Below, one piece after another: positions 14,051 through 23,300 of a DNA stretch of 64,000 nucleotides. The stretch lies in assembly GCA_038746605.1 (NCBI GenBank), contig JBCDKM010000006.1, positions 124,001 to 188,000 of the forward strand, read 5' to 3'. Under the pieces are notes generated by a model. The model did not search any database. It was not told the DNA's origin and saw only the letters and a list, made by a program, of their open reading frames with translations. How positions within the stretch are numbered: position 1 is the first letter of the stretch; every line of letters starts with the position of its first letter. The DNA is from Rubricoccus sp038746605. GTDB taxonomy: Bacteria; Bacteroidota; Rhodothermia; Rhodothermales; Rubricoccaceae. Made by a program: the position numbers and the translations under genes.

Positions 14051-16258
14051 ATGACCGACACTTCCACCGACCTACTTCGCACCGCAGGCGACGCCTTCGT
14101 CGATGCCCTCACTGATGCGGCAAACGGCATCAAAGACGGGCTGCACGATGTCATCCGAGAGGCCGAGGCCAACCGCGAGCGCGCCGATAGCGCAGAGGCC
14201 GAGGTCGAACGACTCGTGGCAGAGGTCCAGCGCCTCCGTACTGAGCTCGACGGCCACGAATGCCCGGACGAACCGCCGAGCGAACCGCCCTCACAGACCG
14301 ATCTGGAGGCTCCCATGCTGCCGCTCGGTGTGGAGTGGACCCGAGCCAGCACTCTTGCCGCTGCTGAGCACGTCCGCCACACCTCGGCCGTCTCCGTGAA
14401 GGGTCTCCCCAACGGTCCCGAGGCGGGCGCACTCGCGACGTTCCAGGACGGGCGCCTGGTCGGCATCGTGGGCGCGTTCGAGGACGCGGACCTGCTCCCA
14501 GGCTCCGGCGCTGTGGTCGAGGCCACGCTCGGCCGCTACGTCGTGACCGGCGACGAGGCCGTCCCGGGCTCCGGCATCGGACCCTACGGCGAGAAGCCCG
14601 AGATCCGCGACGAGTATCAGCACCAGCTCGACGCGAAGAGCGACTGGAACCCCTGGGTCCCACTTCGATGGCCGCTCGTGGTCTACCGCGCAGACGACCG
14701 TGTGCCGGTGGGCGTGATGGAGTACGGCACGGGTCGGATCGAGATCGAGGATCCGAAGGCTACGGACGGCGAGACGCTCGATGGTGTGGCCACGCGCGAG
14801 GGCTTCGTGGGAGAGGACCAGACCGACCGACTGGCGGCGCTCGACCTCGAGGCCCGCGAGGCGGGCTCCATCCTCGCTGTGCTCTACGACGTGCCGATGG
14901 TCGGGCGTGTGCCCGAGCACGCCTGGGTCCACGTTCCCCGAGGCGAGGACGGCACCTACCTCGGGTGCATCGTCGCGCCCCCGGCGGACTGGGAGGTCAC
15001 GCGTCCTCTCCCCGGTGCGAGCAAGATCGGCGAGACGCTCCCCGAGGCACCGCACGACGGCCACGTGGTCGTGATCGGGCCACTGGCCACCTTCGACTGG
15101 AGCGATGTCGCGCAACCGCCACAGGGCGATCACCACGGCGTGGCCGTCCGCCCGTGCGTGGGCTACCGCTACGGCATCCAGGACGTGCGCCTTGCCATCG
15201 AGGACGCGGGCTACATCGACGGAGACCCGGTGTACGGCCCGGCCCAGGAGTTCAAGGTCGAGACGGACGCAGATGGCCTCCGTTCGCGATTCGAGGGCGG
15301 ACCTGTAGACGAGGGACGGCGGCGGTTCAGCCGCGAGGGCGAAGACCGTCTCGTCATCCTCACGCCCGACGGCGAGCTCGATGTCGGCCCGATCTACAAG
15401 CGGTTTGAGAACTGGATGCCCATCACGGCAGACGGCGTCCGCGACGAGTCGGAGATCATCGGGTGGGCGAGCATCTGGGGCGAGATCGAGTGGGCGGACG
15501 AGGACCGCAAGCCGCGCCCGTGCCCCGAGCACTGGCGAGTGCCGGGCGCGCTCACGGTCGTCGGGCGACCTGCAGATTGCCTCGCGGCGCGTGGCCTGCG
15601 TGGCGGCACCACCATCGGTGCCATGTGCGGTCGTGGCGGGTTCATCGCGACCGGTGGCCGGGACTGCAAGCCTCGCCAGGACAGCTCGCCGGACGACCGC
15701 GCCATCGTGTTCCGGTGCGGGCTCTTGGATCCCATCGTGCAGAGCGGCTACACCAACTCGCCGGAGCAGGGCTCCAGCCGTCGCGGCGGGGTGAAGGACC
15801 GCAGCGGCAACGACTATGGCTACAGCCTGAACGTGGGCTCGATGACGCCCGCGTGGAAGGAGCACAACGAGAAGGGCGCCGATCTCTCGGGCGCGACCGA
15901 CAGCGTAACAGACAACCGCTGGGACGTCGTCGTGCTCTCGTTCGACGACAAGGCCGGGGCGATCTCGAGCGACCATGTGTCGTGCACGGCCCGGCTCCAC
16001 AGCGACCGGAGCGGCGCGAGCGGATTCTCGATTGCTGACAACAGCCGATCCGTCGTGGTGGTCTCCGGCGAGGGCGAGGGCGAGCCGTTTGAGTGGCGAG
16101 GCGAGCGGCTCCCGTGGCGCGATGCGTCGGCGTCGAAGTCCGCGAGTGGAGTGAGTCTGACGCTCGCGCCCGGCGCGTTCGCGACGCTCGACTCCCGCGC
16201 GGCCGTCAGTGTCTTTGGCGAGGGCCAGACCTTTGTGCTCGACAAGGGAAAAGGCTGA
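14051..16258 (+). CDS. Large phage virion protein, C-terminal gene of tail module, unrecognised
   Basis: A 735-residue protein with no recognised family. Residues 1-60 (MTDTSTDLLRTAGDAFVDAL, then AEAEVERLVAEVQRLRTEL) form an amphipathic helix and trimeric-type coiled coil, followed by a Pro-rich linker (PDEPPSEPPSQTDLEAP). The rest is a large beta-rich part with many Trp and a Cys-containing section (CPEHWRVPG, CLAARGLRGG, MCGRGG) around residues 490-540. A coiled coil followed by a long beta region suggests a trimeric tail spike or fibre. It is the last gene before a ~230-bp intergenic region leading to host genes, so it may mark the phage right end. Confidence 0.5.
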   Translation: MTDTSTDLLRTAGDAFVDALTDAANGIKDGLHDVIREAEANRERADSAEAEVERLVAEVQRLRTELDGHECPDEPPSEPPSQTDLEAPMLPLGVEWTRASTLAAAEHVRHTSAVSVKGLPNGPEAGALATFQDGRLVGIVGAFEDADLLPGSGAVVEATLGRYVVTGDEAVPGSGIGPYGEKPEIRDEYQHQLDAKSDWNPWVPLRWPLVVYRADDRVPVGVMEYGTGRIEIEDPKATDGETLDGVATREGFVGEDQTDRLAALDLEAREAGSILAVLYDVPMVGRVPEHAWVHVPRGEDGTYLGCIVAPPADWEVTRPLPGASKIGETLPEAPHDGHVVVIGPLATFDWSDVAQPPQGDHHGVAVRPCVGYRYGIQDVRLAIEDAGYIDGDPVYGPAQEFKVETDADGLRSRFEGGPVDEGRRRFSREGEDRLVILTPDGELDVGPIYKRFENWMPITADGVRDESEIIGWASIWGEIEWADEDRKPRPCPEHWRVPGALTVVGRPADCLAARGLRGGTTIGAMCGRGGFIATGGRDCKPRQDSSPDDRAIVFRCGLLDPIVQSGYTNSPEQGSSRRGGVKDRSGNDYGYSLNVGSMTPAWKEHNEKGADLSGATDSVTDNRWDVVVLSFDDKAGAISSDHVSCTARLHSDRSGASGFSIADNSRSVVVVSGEGEGEPFEWRGERLPWRDASASKSASGVSLTLAPGAFATLDSRAAVSVFGEGQTFVLDKGKG

Positions 16259-16316
16259 GGCCACTTTGAGACCAGGCTCAGCGCGCTTTCAGAGACCGCT
16301 CGGGCGCGCGCTGGGC

Positions 16317-16354
16317 TAGGACAAACCACGTGTCCGATTAGGACAAACCACGTG
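16317..16354 (+). repeat. Tandem 16-bp repeats carrying CACGTG, spaced 22 bp
   Basis: TAGGACAAACCACGTG occurs at 16317-16332 and again at 16339-16354, centre-to-centre 22 bp (about two helical turns), the layout of a two-site operator. Each copy ends in the CACGTG palindrome, and copy 1 also contains GGACA-N7-TGTCC. It lies between the last phage gene and the TetR regulator. The rest of 16259-16487 shows only a small hairpin (GAGGGT/ACCCTC, 16444-16459). Confidence 0.7.
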
Positions 16355-16518
16355 GCGCGCTACATCGAGGGTCCAGTGGAGAGACCGAGGCAGACTCACG
16401 AGGCCCGGTAGCATCGGGGCCAGGCCGTCTCGCACACATGACTGAGGGTCGTCACCCTCTCTTCACAAGTTGATGGCAACCTAGCGGGTGACTCGCCGTA
16501 GTGACGCGCTAGTTTCGG

Positions 16519-16538
16519 AAGTGACCGGCCGGTCACTT
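16519..16538 (+). promoter_or_regulatory. TetR-family operator, 20-bp perfect palindrome
   Basis: AAGTGACCGGCCGGTCACTT is a perfect 20-bp palindrome containing GACCGGCCGGTC, a form typical of TetR-family operators. It lies directly before the TetR gene that heads an efflux operon, the usual autoregulated arrangement. It overlaps the 5' extension of the open frame, which argues for a regulator start downstream of it. Confidence 0.8.
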
Positions 16539-16556
16539 TCTGACCAAACGCCCATC

Positions 16557-17234
16557 TTGGAAGCCACCGTCTCCCTCTCCCGTCGCGAGCGCGAGCGCCT
16601 CATGCGCCGCACCGCCATCCTCGACGCCGCCCTCGCTGTCTTCGCAGAGCACGGTTACGCGGGCGCCTCCGTGGACGAGATCGCCGTCCGCGCCGAGTTC
16701 GGCAAGGGCACGCTGTACAACTACTTCCCGGACGGCAAGGACGAGTTGTTCTTCGTGCTATTCGAAGAGCGCGTCGCCGCCGGGCTCCACCGCGTCATTG
16801 CGCAGGCGATTCCGGCCGACACCGATCTCGCGACGCCCGCTGCCGCCCGCTCGGCGTTCCAGGAGTTCATCCGCGCCCTGCTCCACTTCTTCCTGGAGGA
16901 GAGCCGCGACGCGATGCTCATGTTCCTCAAGGAGGGCTACCGGACCAAGCTCCGCGTGGAGCACGAGGCCGGGTTCGCCGAGCACTTCGCGGGCATCATC
17001 GAGGCCGTAGCGCGGCCCATCCAGCGCGCCGTAGACGCAGGCGCCCTCCGCCCCCTCCCCGCCCACCCCGTCGCCCACGTCCTGATGGGCAACGTGCGAG
17101 GCTTTCTGATGGCCGAGATCGACGCCGAGTGCGATCCTTCCGGCCACTTCGAACCCGCCCCCTTCGGCACCGCCGACGAGGCCGCCGACTTCCTCACGAC
17201 CGTGCTCTTCGACGGGCTCCTCGCCCGTTCCTGA
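16557..17234 (+). CDS. TetR/AcrR-family transcriptional repressor of efflux operon
   Basis: A TetR-family regulator (about 225 residues from the chosen start). The N-terminal helix-turn-helix is clear: AILDAALAVFAEHGYAGASV, then DEIAVRAEFGKGTLYNYF, matching the 'T...IA..AGVS.GTLY.YF' signature. The remaining ~150 residues are a helical ligand-binding domain. The frame extends to GTG 16488, but the palindromic operator at 16519-16538 would then be coding; TTG 16557 or ATG 16602 are more plausible, and 16557 keeps the Arg-rich N-terminal arm (SLSRRERERLMRR). It lies 2 bp before the TolC-like gene, so it very likely autoregulates the whole efflux operon through the palindrome. Confidence 0.85.
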   Translation: MEATVSLSRRERERLMRRTAILDAALAVFAEHGYAGASVDEIAVRAEFGKGTLYNYFPDGKDELFFVLFEERVAAGLHRVIAQAIPADTDLATPAAARSAFQEFIRALLHFFLEESRDAMLMFLKEGYRTKLRVEHEAGFAEHFAGIIEAVARPIQRAVDAGALRPLPAHPVAHVLMGNVRGFLMAEIDAECDPSGHFEPAPFGTADEAADFLTTVLFDGLLARS

Positions 17235-17236
17235 AT

Positions 17237-18916
17237 ATGCGCACTTCTCTCGCCGCCCTGGCTCTTGCCCTCGCCCTGCCCGCCTCGGCGCAGACCGCGG
17301 GCCAGTCTCCCGACCCGTCTGTCACGCGGATCCCCACCGCCGACGCGCCCGGCTCCACCGACGTTACTCCCGAGGCGGACGCACCCGGCACGATCCGCCT
17401 CTCGCTCGACGAAGCGCTGGAGATCGCGCTGGAGCGCAACTACGCCCTTCGAGGCGTGGAGTTGGACGTGGAGAATGCCCGCCTCCAGGTGCGCGAGGCG
17501 TACGGTGGCCTCTTCCCACGCGTCGAGGCCTCCTCCGCGTACAACCGCAACGTGGTGCAGGCCAACCCCTTCGCGGGATCCTCGGCAGGCGACATCTTTT
17601 CTGGCCTCGGAGCCATTGGCTGGCTGGCGTTCAACGAGGGCGCGCGCACCGATGAGGACCCGACGACGATGCCGATCTCCTTCCAGGAGTACAACGAGCG
17701 TATCCAGGAAGGACAGGCCGCTATCGGCTTCTCGCAAGAGGACGGCGGCAACCCGTTCGGCACGGACAACTCCTTTCAGAACCAGATCGCCATCAGCCAG
17801 CCGATCTACAGCGGAACGGCGTTCGCGGCCGTCCGAGGCGCTCAAGCCCTCGTGGACATCAACCGCGCGGCCGTAGCTCAGACTGAGGACGAGGTAATCC
17901 ACCAGACGCGCACCGCGTTCTACGACGCTCTCCTCGCGCAGGAGCAGGCGCGAGTCGTCGGCGCGAGCCGCCAGCGCGCCTCGGATACCTTCGACGACTT
18001 CACGCTGCTCGTGGCGCAGGGGATCTCGCCGAAGCTGGACCGCCTCAACGCCGAGGTGGACCTCGCCAACGTCGAGACGCAACTCGCGACGGCCCAAGCG
18101 GGTGCCCAGACTGCCACCGATGCCCTGCTGCTCACCATCGGCCTGCCCGTGGGCGCGCCCGTCGTGCTGGAAGGCTCGCTCTCCGCGCCTGCTGAGGAGC
18201 TCTTCGCGACCGTCTCCACGATGGAAGCCCTCGAAGAGGCCGTCGCCGACCGGCCGGACATCGAGCAAGCCCGCCTCGCGATCCGCCTCAACGAGGTCCA
18301 GCGCGACATCACGCAGGCCGCCGCTTACCCCAGCCTGAGCGCCTTCGCCAACCTCTCCTACAACGCCAACGTGCCGGACAACCGGACGAGCATCTTCGCG
18401 CCGGACCCCGCCGACCCGTTCACCTTCGAGGAGAGCACGGAGGGCTTCTTCTCCGATGCCTACTGGCAGCCCGCCGTGGCCGTCGGCCTGAGCCTCAACT
18501 GGACGCTCTTCGACGGCTTCCAGACGCGCCGCCGCGTGCAGCAGAACCAGATCGCGGTGCAGAAGGCCGAGATCCAGCTAGAGCAGGCCACACAAGCCGC
18601 CGCGCTGGAGGTCGCGAGTGCGCTCCGACAGCTCACGAGCGCCGAGCGTCGCCTGGCGGCCCAGACGCAGACCGTCGCCACGGCAGAGACCGCCTTCCGC
18701 TTCGCCGAGGAGCGCCTCGATGTCGGCACGGCCGACCTCGTGGACGTTCGCCTCGCGAGCCAGAACTTGGACACCGCCCGGCTCAACTTCCTCCAGGCCG
18801 TCCGCGACGCCCTCGTCGCCCGCTCGGACTACGAGCGCGCCACCGGCACCATCGTGCCCGAGCCCATCCGCTCGGACGCGCCCACCTCGACTGTTCCGAC
18901 GACCGCCTCCCGGTAA
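17237..18916 (+). CDS. TolC-family outer membrane efflux protein
   Basis: An outer-membrane channel component of a tripartite efflux system, 559 residues from ATG 17237, two bases after the TetR stop. A cleavable signal peptide (MRTSLAALALALALPASAQ) precedes a 45-residue Pro/Asp-rich stretch. Two OEP repeats follow: repeat 1 from SLDEALEIALERNYALRGVE to ~300, and repeat 2 from ~345 with DRPDIEQARLAIRLNEVQRD. The WTLFDGFQTRRRVQQNQI element with coiled-coil helices and RLDVGTADLVDVRLASQNL are typical of TolC C-terminal halves. A long loop (EFEEYN-like insertion, residues ~105-190) makes it longer than E. coli TolC (about 470 mature residues). It partners with the fusion lipoprotein and RND permease downstream. 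Confidence 0.92.
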   Translation: MRTSLAALALALALPASAQTAGQSPDPSVTRIPTADAPGSTDVTPEADAPGTIRLSLDEALEIALERNYALRGVELDVENARLQVREAYGGLFPRVEASSAYNRNVVQANPFAGSSAGDIFSGLGAIGWLAFNEGARTDEDPTTMPISFQEYNERIQEGQAAIGFSQEDGGNPFGTDNSFQNQIAISQPIYSGTAFAAVRGAQALVDINRAAVAQTEDEVIHQTRTAFYDALLAQEQARVVGASRQRASDTFDDFTLLVAQGISPKLDRLNAEVDLANVETQLATAQAGAQTATDALLLTIGLPVGAPVVLEGSLSAPAEELFATVSTMEALEEAVADRPDIEQARLAIRLNEVQRDITQAAAYPSLSAFANLSYNANVPDNRTSIFAPDPADPFTFEESTEGFFSDAYWQPAVAVGLSLNWTLFDGFQTRRRVQQNQIAVQKAEIQLEQATQAAALEVASALRQLTSAERRLAAQTQTVATAETAFRFAEERLDVGTADLVDVRLASQNLDTARLNFLQAVRDALVARSDYERATGTIVPEPIRSDAPTSTVPTTASR

Positions 18917-18943
18917 CGCGTGCCTCACCCCACGCCTCTCGCC

Positions 18944-20251
18944 ATGAATCGCCTTTCCCTCCTCCTTCTCGCCCTGGCCCTGCCCGCCTCGGTCCTCGTC
19001 GGGTGCCAGCCGCCCGGCGACGAGCCCGAGGCGGACGCTACCGCCGAGACCGACACGGCTATCCCGGTCGAGGTCGTCCTCGCGGACCCGGACTTCTTCG
19101 AGGACGCCATCGAGCTGACCGGCACGGTGGACGCGCCCAACGACGCGCTCCTCTCCCCCGACGTGCCCGGCACGCTGACCTACGTTGCGCCCATCGGGGC
19201 GTTCGTGGGACGCGGCGGGACCGTGGCGCAGGTCAAGGCGAGCACGCAGCGCGCGGGTGTGGCCCAGGCGCAAGCGGGGACCGCGACGGCGCGCGCGGGC
19301 ATCGCGCAGGCTGAGGCAGGCATTGCACAGGCCGAGGCGGGCGTACAAGCTGCCCAGGCCCAACGCCGCGCCGCCCAGGCCCAACTCGAACTCGCCGAGG
19401 AGCAGTACACCCGCCAGCTTCCGCTCCTTCGCGATTCCATCCTGTCCGCCATCGAGTTTCGAGGTGTCGAGACGCAGCGCGCGAACGCGCAGGCCGGTGT
19501 GGCACAGGCAGATGCGGGCATCGCGCAGGCACAAGGACAGCTTCGTGCTGCCCGCGAGAACCTCAACGCGGCTCGCGCCCAGGCCACCGCTGCGCAGGCG
19601 GGCGTCGCGAGTGCGCAGGCCCAGCTCGCCAACACGCGGATCGTGGCCCCCTTCGGCGGGACTGTGGAAGCGCGTCTGATGGAGCCCGGCGAGCTCGCGA
19701 GCCCCGGCGCACCGGTCGTGCGGCTGGTCTCCTCCGGCGGCGTGAAGGTGGTCGCGGGCGTGCCCGAGCGCTACGCCGGTGACATCGAGCCCGGAACGCA
19801 GGTCCGCATCGTCCCGACGGCCAACAACGCCGAGCCGCGCGGTGGCCGCGTCACCTTCGTCGGCACGGCGGTGAACGCGCAGAGCCGCACCTTCGCCGTC
19901 GAGATCGCCGTGGACAACAGCGACCGCCAGCTCAAGCCGGACATGGTGGTTCGCCTCAACATCGCGCGCGAGGTCTTGCAGGACGCCATCGTCGTCCCGC
20001 AACAAGCCGTCATCCGCGACGAGCGCGGCACGAGTGTCTTCATCGCCGTCACGGGCGAGAACGGCCAGACTACCGCCGAGCGCCGCGTCGTCGAACTCGG
20101 ACCCGACGCGGGCGACGAGATCGTCCTCCTCGGGGGCGTCGAGCCCGGCGACCGCATCATCGTCTCCGGCCAGACCAGTCTCGCAGAAGGCGACCTCCTC
20201 CGCGTCACCGAGCGCGAACGCTCCGCCTCGGCAGACCCGCGGGCCGAGTAA
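18944..20251 (+). CDS. RND efflux membrane fusion (periplasmic adaptor) lipoprotein
   Basis: Periplasmic adaptor of the tripartite pump, 435 residues. The chosen ATG gives a lipoprotein signal MNRLSLLLLALALPASVLVGC with the lipid-modified Cys at residue 21. The biotinyl-lipoyl halves are seen in GTVDAPNDALLSPDVPGTLT and ANTRIVAPFGGTVEARLMEP. Between them lies an unusually regular Ala/Gln-rich helical hairpin with repeated A-Q-A-x-A-G-(I/V) units (roughly residues 95-220). The beta-barrel and membrane-proximal domains follow (SGGVKVVAGVPERYAGDI, then IVVPQQAVIRDERG). It lies 27 bp after the TolC-like stop and 63 bp before the permease start, so one operon is likely. Confidence 0.93.
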   Translation: MNRLSLLLLALALPASVLVGCQPPGDEPEADATAETDTAIPVEVVLADPDFFEDAIELTGTVDAPNDALLSPDVPGTLTYVAPIGAFVGRGGTVAQVKASTQRAGVAQAQAGTATARAGIAQAEAGIAQAEAGVQAAQAQRRAAQAQLELAEEQYTRQLPLLRDSILSAIEFRGVETQRANAQAGVAQADAGIAQAQGQLRAARENLNAARAQATAAQAGVASAQAQLANTRIVAPFGGTVEARLMEPGELASPGAPVVRLVSSGGVKVVAGVPERYAGDIEPGTQVRIVPTANNAEPRGGRVTFVGTAVNAQSRTFAVEIAVDNSDRQLKPDMVVRLNIAREVLQDAIVVPQQAVIRDERGTSVFIAVTGENGQTTAERRVVELGPDAGDEIVLLGGVEPGDRIIVSGQTSLAEGDLLRVTERERSASADPRAE

Positions 20252-20288
20252 CCCACCCGTCGTGCACGAGGGCGCCGCGGCCCTCTTC

Positions 20289-20311
20289 CGCAGTACGCAT
20301 CACGCAGTACG
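20289..20311 (+). repeat. Tandem repeat CGCAGTACG in leader of RND permease gene
   Basis: CGCAGTACG occurs at 20289-20297 and 20303-20311, a 14-nt period, ending 3 nt before the permease ATG. A similar 14-nt tandem (CCCTTCTGCATT) occurs just before the 24465 start. Function unknown. Confidence 0.6.
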
Positions 20312-20314
20312 GAC

Positions 20315-23300
20315 ATGAAAATCACTGACCTCGCCATCAACAACCGGACGGCCATCGTCGTCCTGACGTTCGCGCTAACCATCGGCGGGCTGCTGGCCTA
20401 CATCGCGCTGCCGAAGGAGGCCGAGCCCCAGATCGAAGTCGCCACCATCGTCGTGACGACGGTCTACCCCGGTGCCTCGCCGGACGACGTGGAGAGCATC
20501 ATCTCGCAGGAGATCGAGCGCGAGGTCGCGACCATCTCCGGCATCGACGAGATCGAGAGCATCTCCACCGAGGGCGTCTCGACGGTCATCGTGGAGTTCT
20601 TCCCGGACAAGGACCTCGACGAGGCCAAGCAGGAGGTCCGCGATGGCGTGGACGTCGCCAAGACGGAGTTCCCCGCCGACGTGGAGGAGCCCATCGTCTC
20701 CGACATCGACTTCGCGGACATCCCGGTCCTCACCGTCAACCTCCTCACGGATGGCTCGCTGACCGCTCTCCGCGCGACAGCCGAGGACTTGCAGGACGAG
20801 ATCGAGTCCGTCCCGGGCGTCAGCGAGGTGGACCTCCTCGGCGGGCTCCAACGCGAGGTGCAGGTCAACATGGACCTCGCCGCCATGCAGGGCTACGGCC
20901 TGGATCCCTTCGACGTGGTCCGCACCATCCAGAAGGAGAACACCAACATCCCCGGCGGCTCCGTAGACGTGGGCGCGACGAACTACCTCGTCCGCGTCAA
21001 CGGCGAGATCGACGAGCCGCGCGAGTTGCTGGACCTCGTCGTCAAGGCTCCCGGCGGGCAGCCCATTTACGTCCGCGACGTGGCCGACGTGGAGTTTGGC
21101 TACAAGGACCGCGAGAGCTACGCCCGCTTGGAGGTGCTCCAGCGCGAGAGCGAAGGCGGCGACTTCGTGCCGGTGGACAACGTGGAGAACCTCCAGGTCA
21201 TCCGCCTGAGCGTCAAGAAGGCCTCCGGCGAGAACATCATCGAGGTCGTAGACCGCGTGGAGGCCGTCATCGACGAATTTCCCTTCCCGACTGACGCCAG
21301 CGTGCTCCTCACCGGGGATCAGTCCGAGCAGGTCGAGATCCTCGTCGAGGACCTGGAGAACAACATCATCGCGGGGATCCTCTTCGTGATCGTGGTGCTG
21401 CTGTTCTTCCTCGGCGTGCGGAACGCGACACTCGTCGGGCTCGCGATTCCGCTGAGCATGTTCCTGAGCTTCCTGGTCTTCAGCGCGATGGGCCAGACGC
21501 TCAACTTCATCATCCTCTTCAGCCTCATCATCGCGCTGGGCATGCTGGTGGACAACGCGGTGGTGATCATCGAGAACATCTACCGCTTCCGTGAGGAGGG
21601 CTACGGGCCGTGGGAGGCGGCGCAAAAGGGTACTGCGGAGGTGGGCGGCGCCGTCGCCGCGAGTACCGCCACGACCGTCGCCGCGTTTGCGCCGATGCTC
21701 CTCTGGCCGGGCATCATCGGTGAGTTCATGGGATACATGCCGCTGACGCTCATCGTCACGCTCTCGTGCTCGCTCTTCGTCGCGCTCATCATCAACCCAG
21801 TCATCACGGGCTACCTGATGAAGACCGACGCCGAGACGGCCGACCGGCCGAAGGAGAACCCGCTCCGCCGCTGGTTCCGCCTGCGGGATGCCGACGGGCG
21901 CACCTCGCGCGGACGCAAGATCGGCCTGGGCGCCGTGGCGTTCACGGCGCTCGTCGTGGGTCTGGCGAACTGGAAAACACTCATCTTCCTCGCCATCGCG
22001 ATCCCCGCGCTCGTGGCGCTCTACTGGTACGTGCTCGGCCCCGCCCACGAGCGGTTCGCGAGCGAGACGGTCCCGCGCATGACCGCTCGCTACCGCAAGT
22101 TCCTCGGGTGGATGCTGGAGCGCGATTACAGTGTGCCACGCGCGATGCTCCGCAACACATTTGCGCTGGGTAGCTTCACGGCGGGCTTCCTCCTACTCAT
22201 CGCAGGTGGCGTGCTGTTCGGGCTCGCCGGGCCTGCGGGCTTTCTTCTGATCGCACCGGGCGGCGTGGCGCTCCTTCTCGGCGTGGTCGGCATTCTCTTC
22301 CATTCGCTGGAGAGCGCTTATCTCGGCGGCCGGACCAGCGTCAAGATCGGACTCATCTTCGGCGGGATTGTGGTCGCTCTCATCACGCTGCTCTCACTCG
22401 CGGGCCGGATCACCTACGGACCCGATGGCGAGGGTGGAATCGCGCTCGTCCTCGAACTCCTCCTGCTCCCCATCGCGATCACGCTTGCAGGTCTTGCGGG
22501 GATTGCCTTCGCGAAGCGCCGAGGCCGCAAGACGACGAAGAGCGGCCAGCCCTACATCGTGCTGACGGACAACCGCGCGAGACTCCTGACCGGAACGCTC
22601 GGAATGCTCGTCGCCATCTTCGCGCTCTTCGCAGTAGCGCCGACCGGCACGGAGTTTTTCCCGACGACAGACCCGAACCAGATCATCATCACCGCCGAGG
22701 CCCCCATCGGGACCACCATCGAGCAGTCCAACGAGGTCTCCAACGAGGTCTTCGGGCGCGTGCAGAGCCTGATGGAGGGCGAGACTGGTGCCAACACCAA
22801 AAACGTCGCGACCAGCGTCGGCATCGGCGGGGACGCGCTCTTTGGCGGCGGCGCCTCCAGCCCGGAGCGCTCCTCGGTCACGCTCAACATGGTGGACTAC
22901 GAGGAGCGTGCCGAGGCTTCGTCTGTTACCCTCCGGCGCATCCGGGAGAGCCTCGCCGGCCTGCCCGGCATCGATCTGACCGTGGAGCAGGACGAGAACG
23001 GCCCGCCGACAGGCGCCGCCGTGACCATCGAGGTGACCGGCAGCGAGTTCGAGCAGATCCGCAGCATCGCGGGCACGATCGAGACGCAACTCAAGGAGGC
23101 CGTCGAGGCCGGGCGCGTCGAGGGCCTCGTGGACATCCGCGACAACCTCAACTCGGGCCGACCGGAGTACCGCGTCAACATCGACCGCGAGCGAGCGGTT
23201 GCCTTCGGGATGAGCACGCAGGACGTGGCGCTCGCCGTCCGCCGCGCCGTCAACGGCGAGGAGGCCAGCCAGTGGCGCGACGGCAAGGACGAGTACGATA

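Noticed and set aside
14291..16264. Long open frame on the - strand opposite the last phage gene (657 codons)
   Set aside because: Same high-GC shadow effect. Neighbouring phage genes are all + and tightly packed; the antisense product lacks sensible composition.
20375..22048. 557-codon - strand frame inside the RND permease gene
   Set aside because: The permease is certain. The antisense product is a His/Asp/Arg-rich low-complexity shadow.
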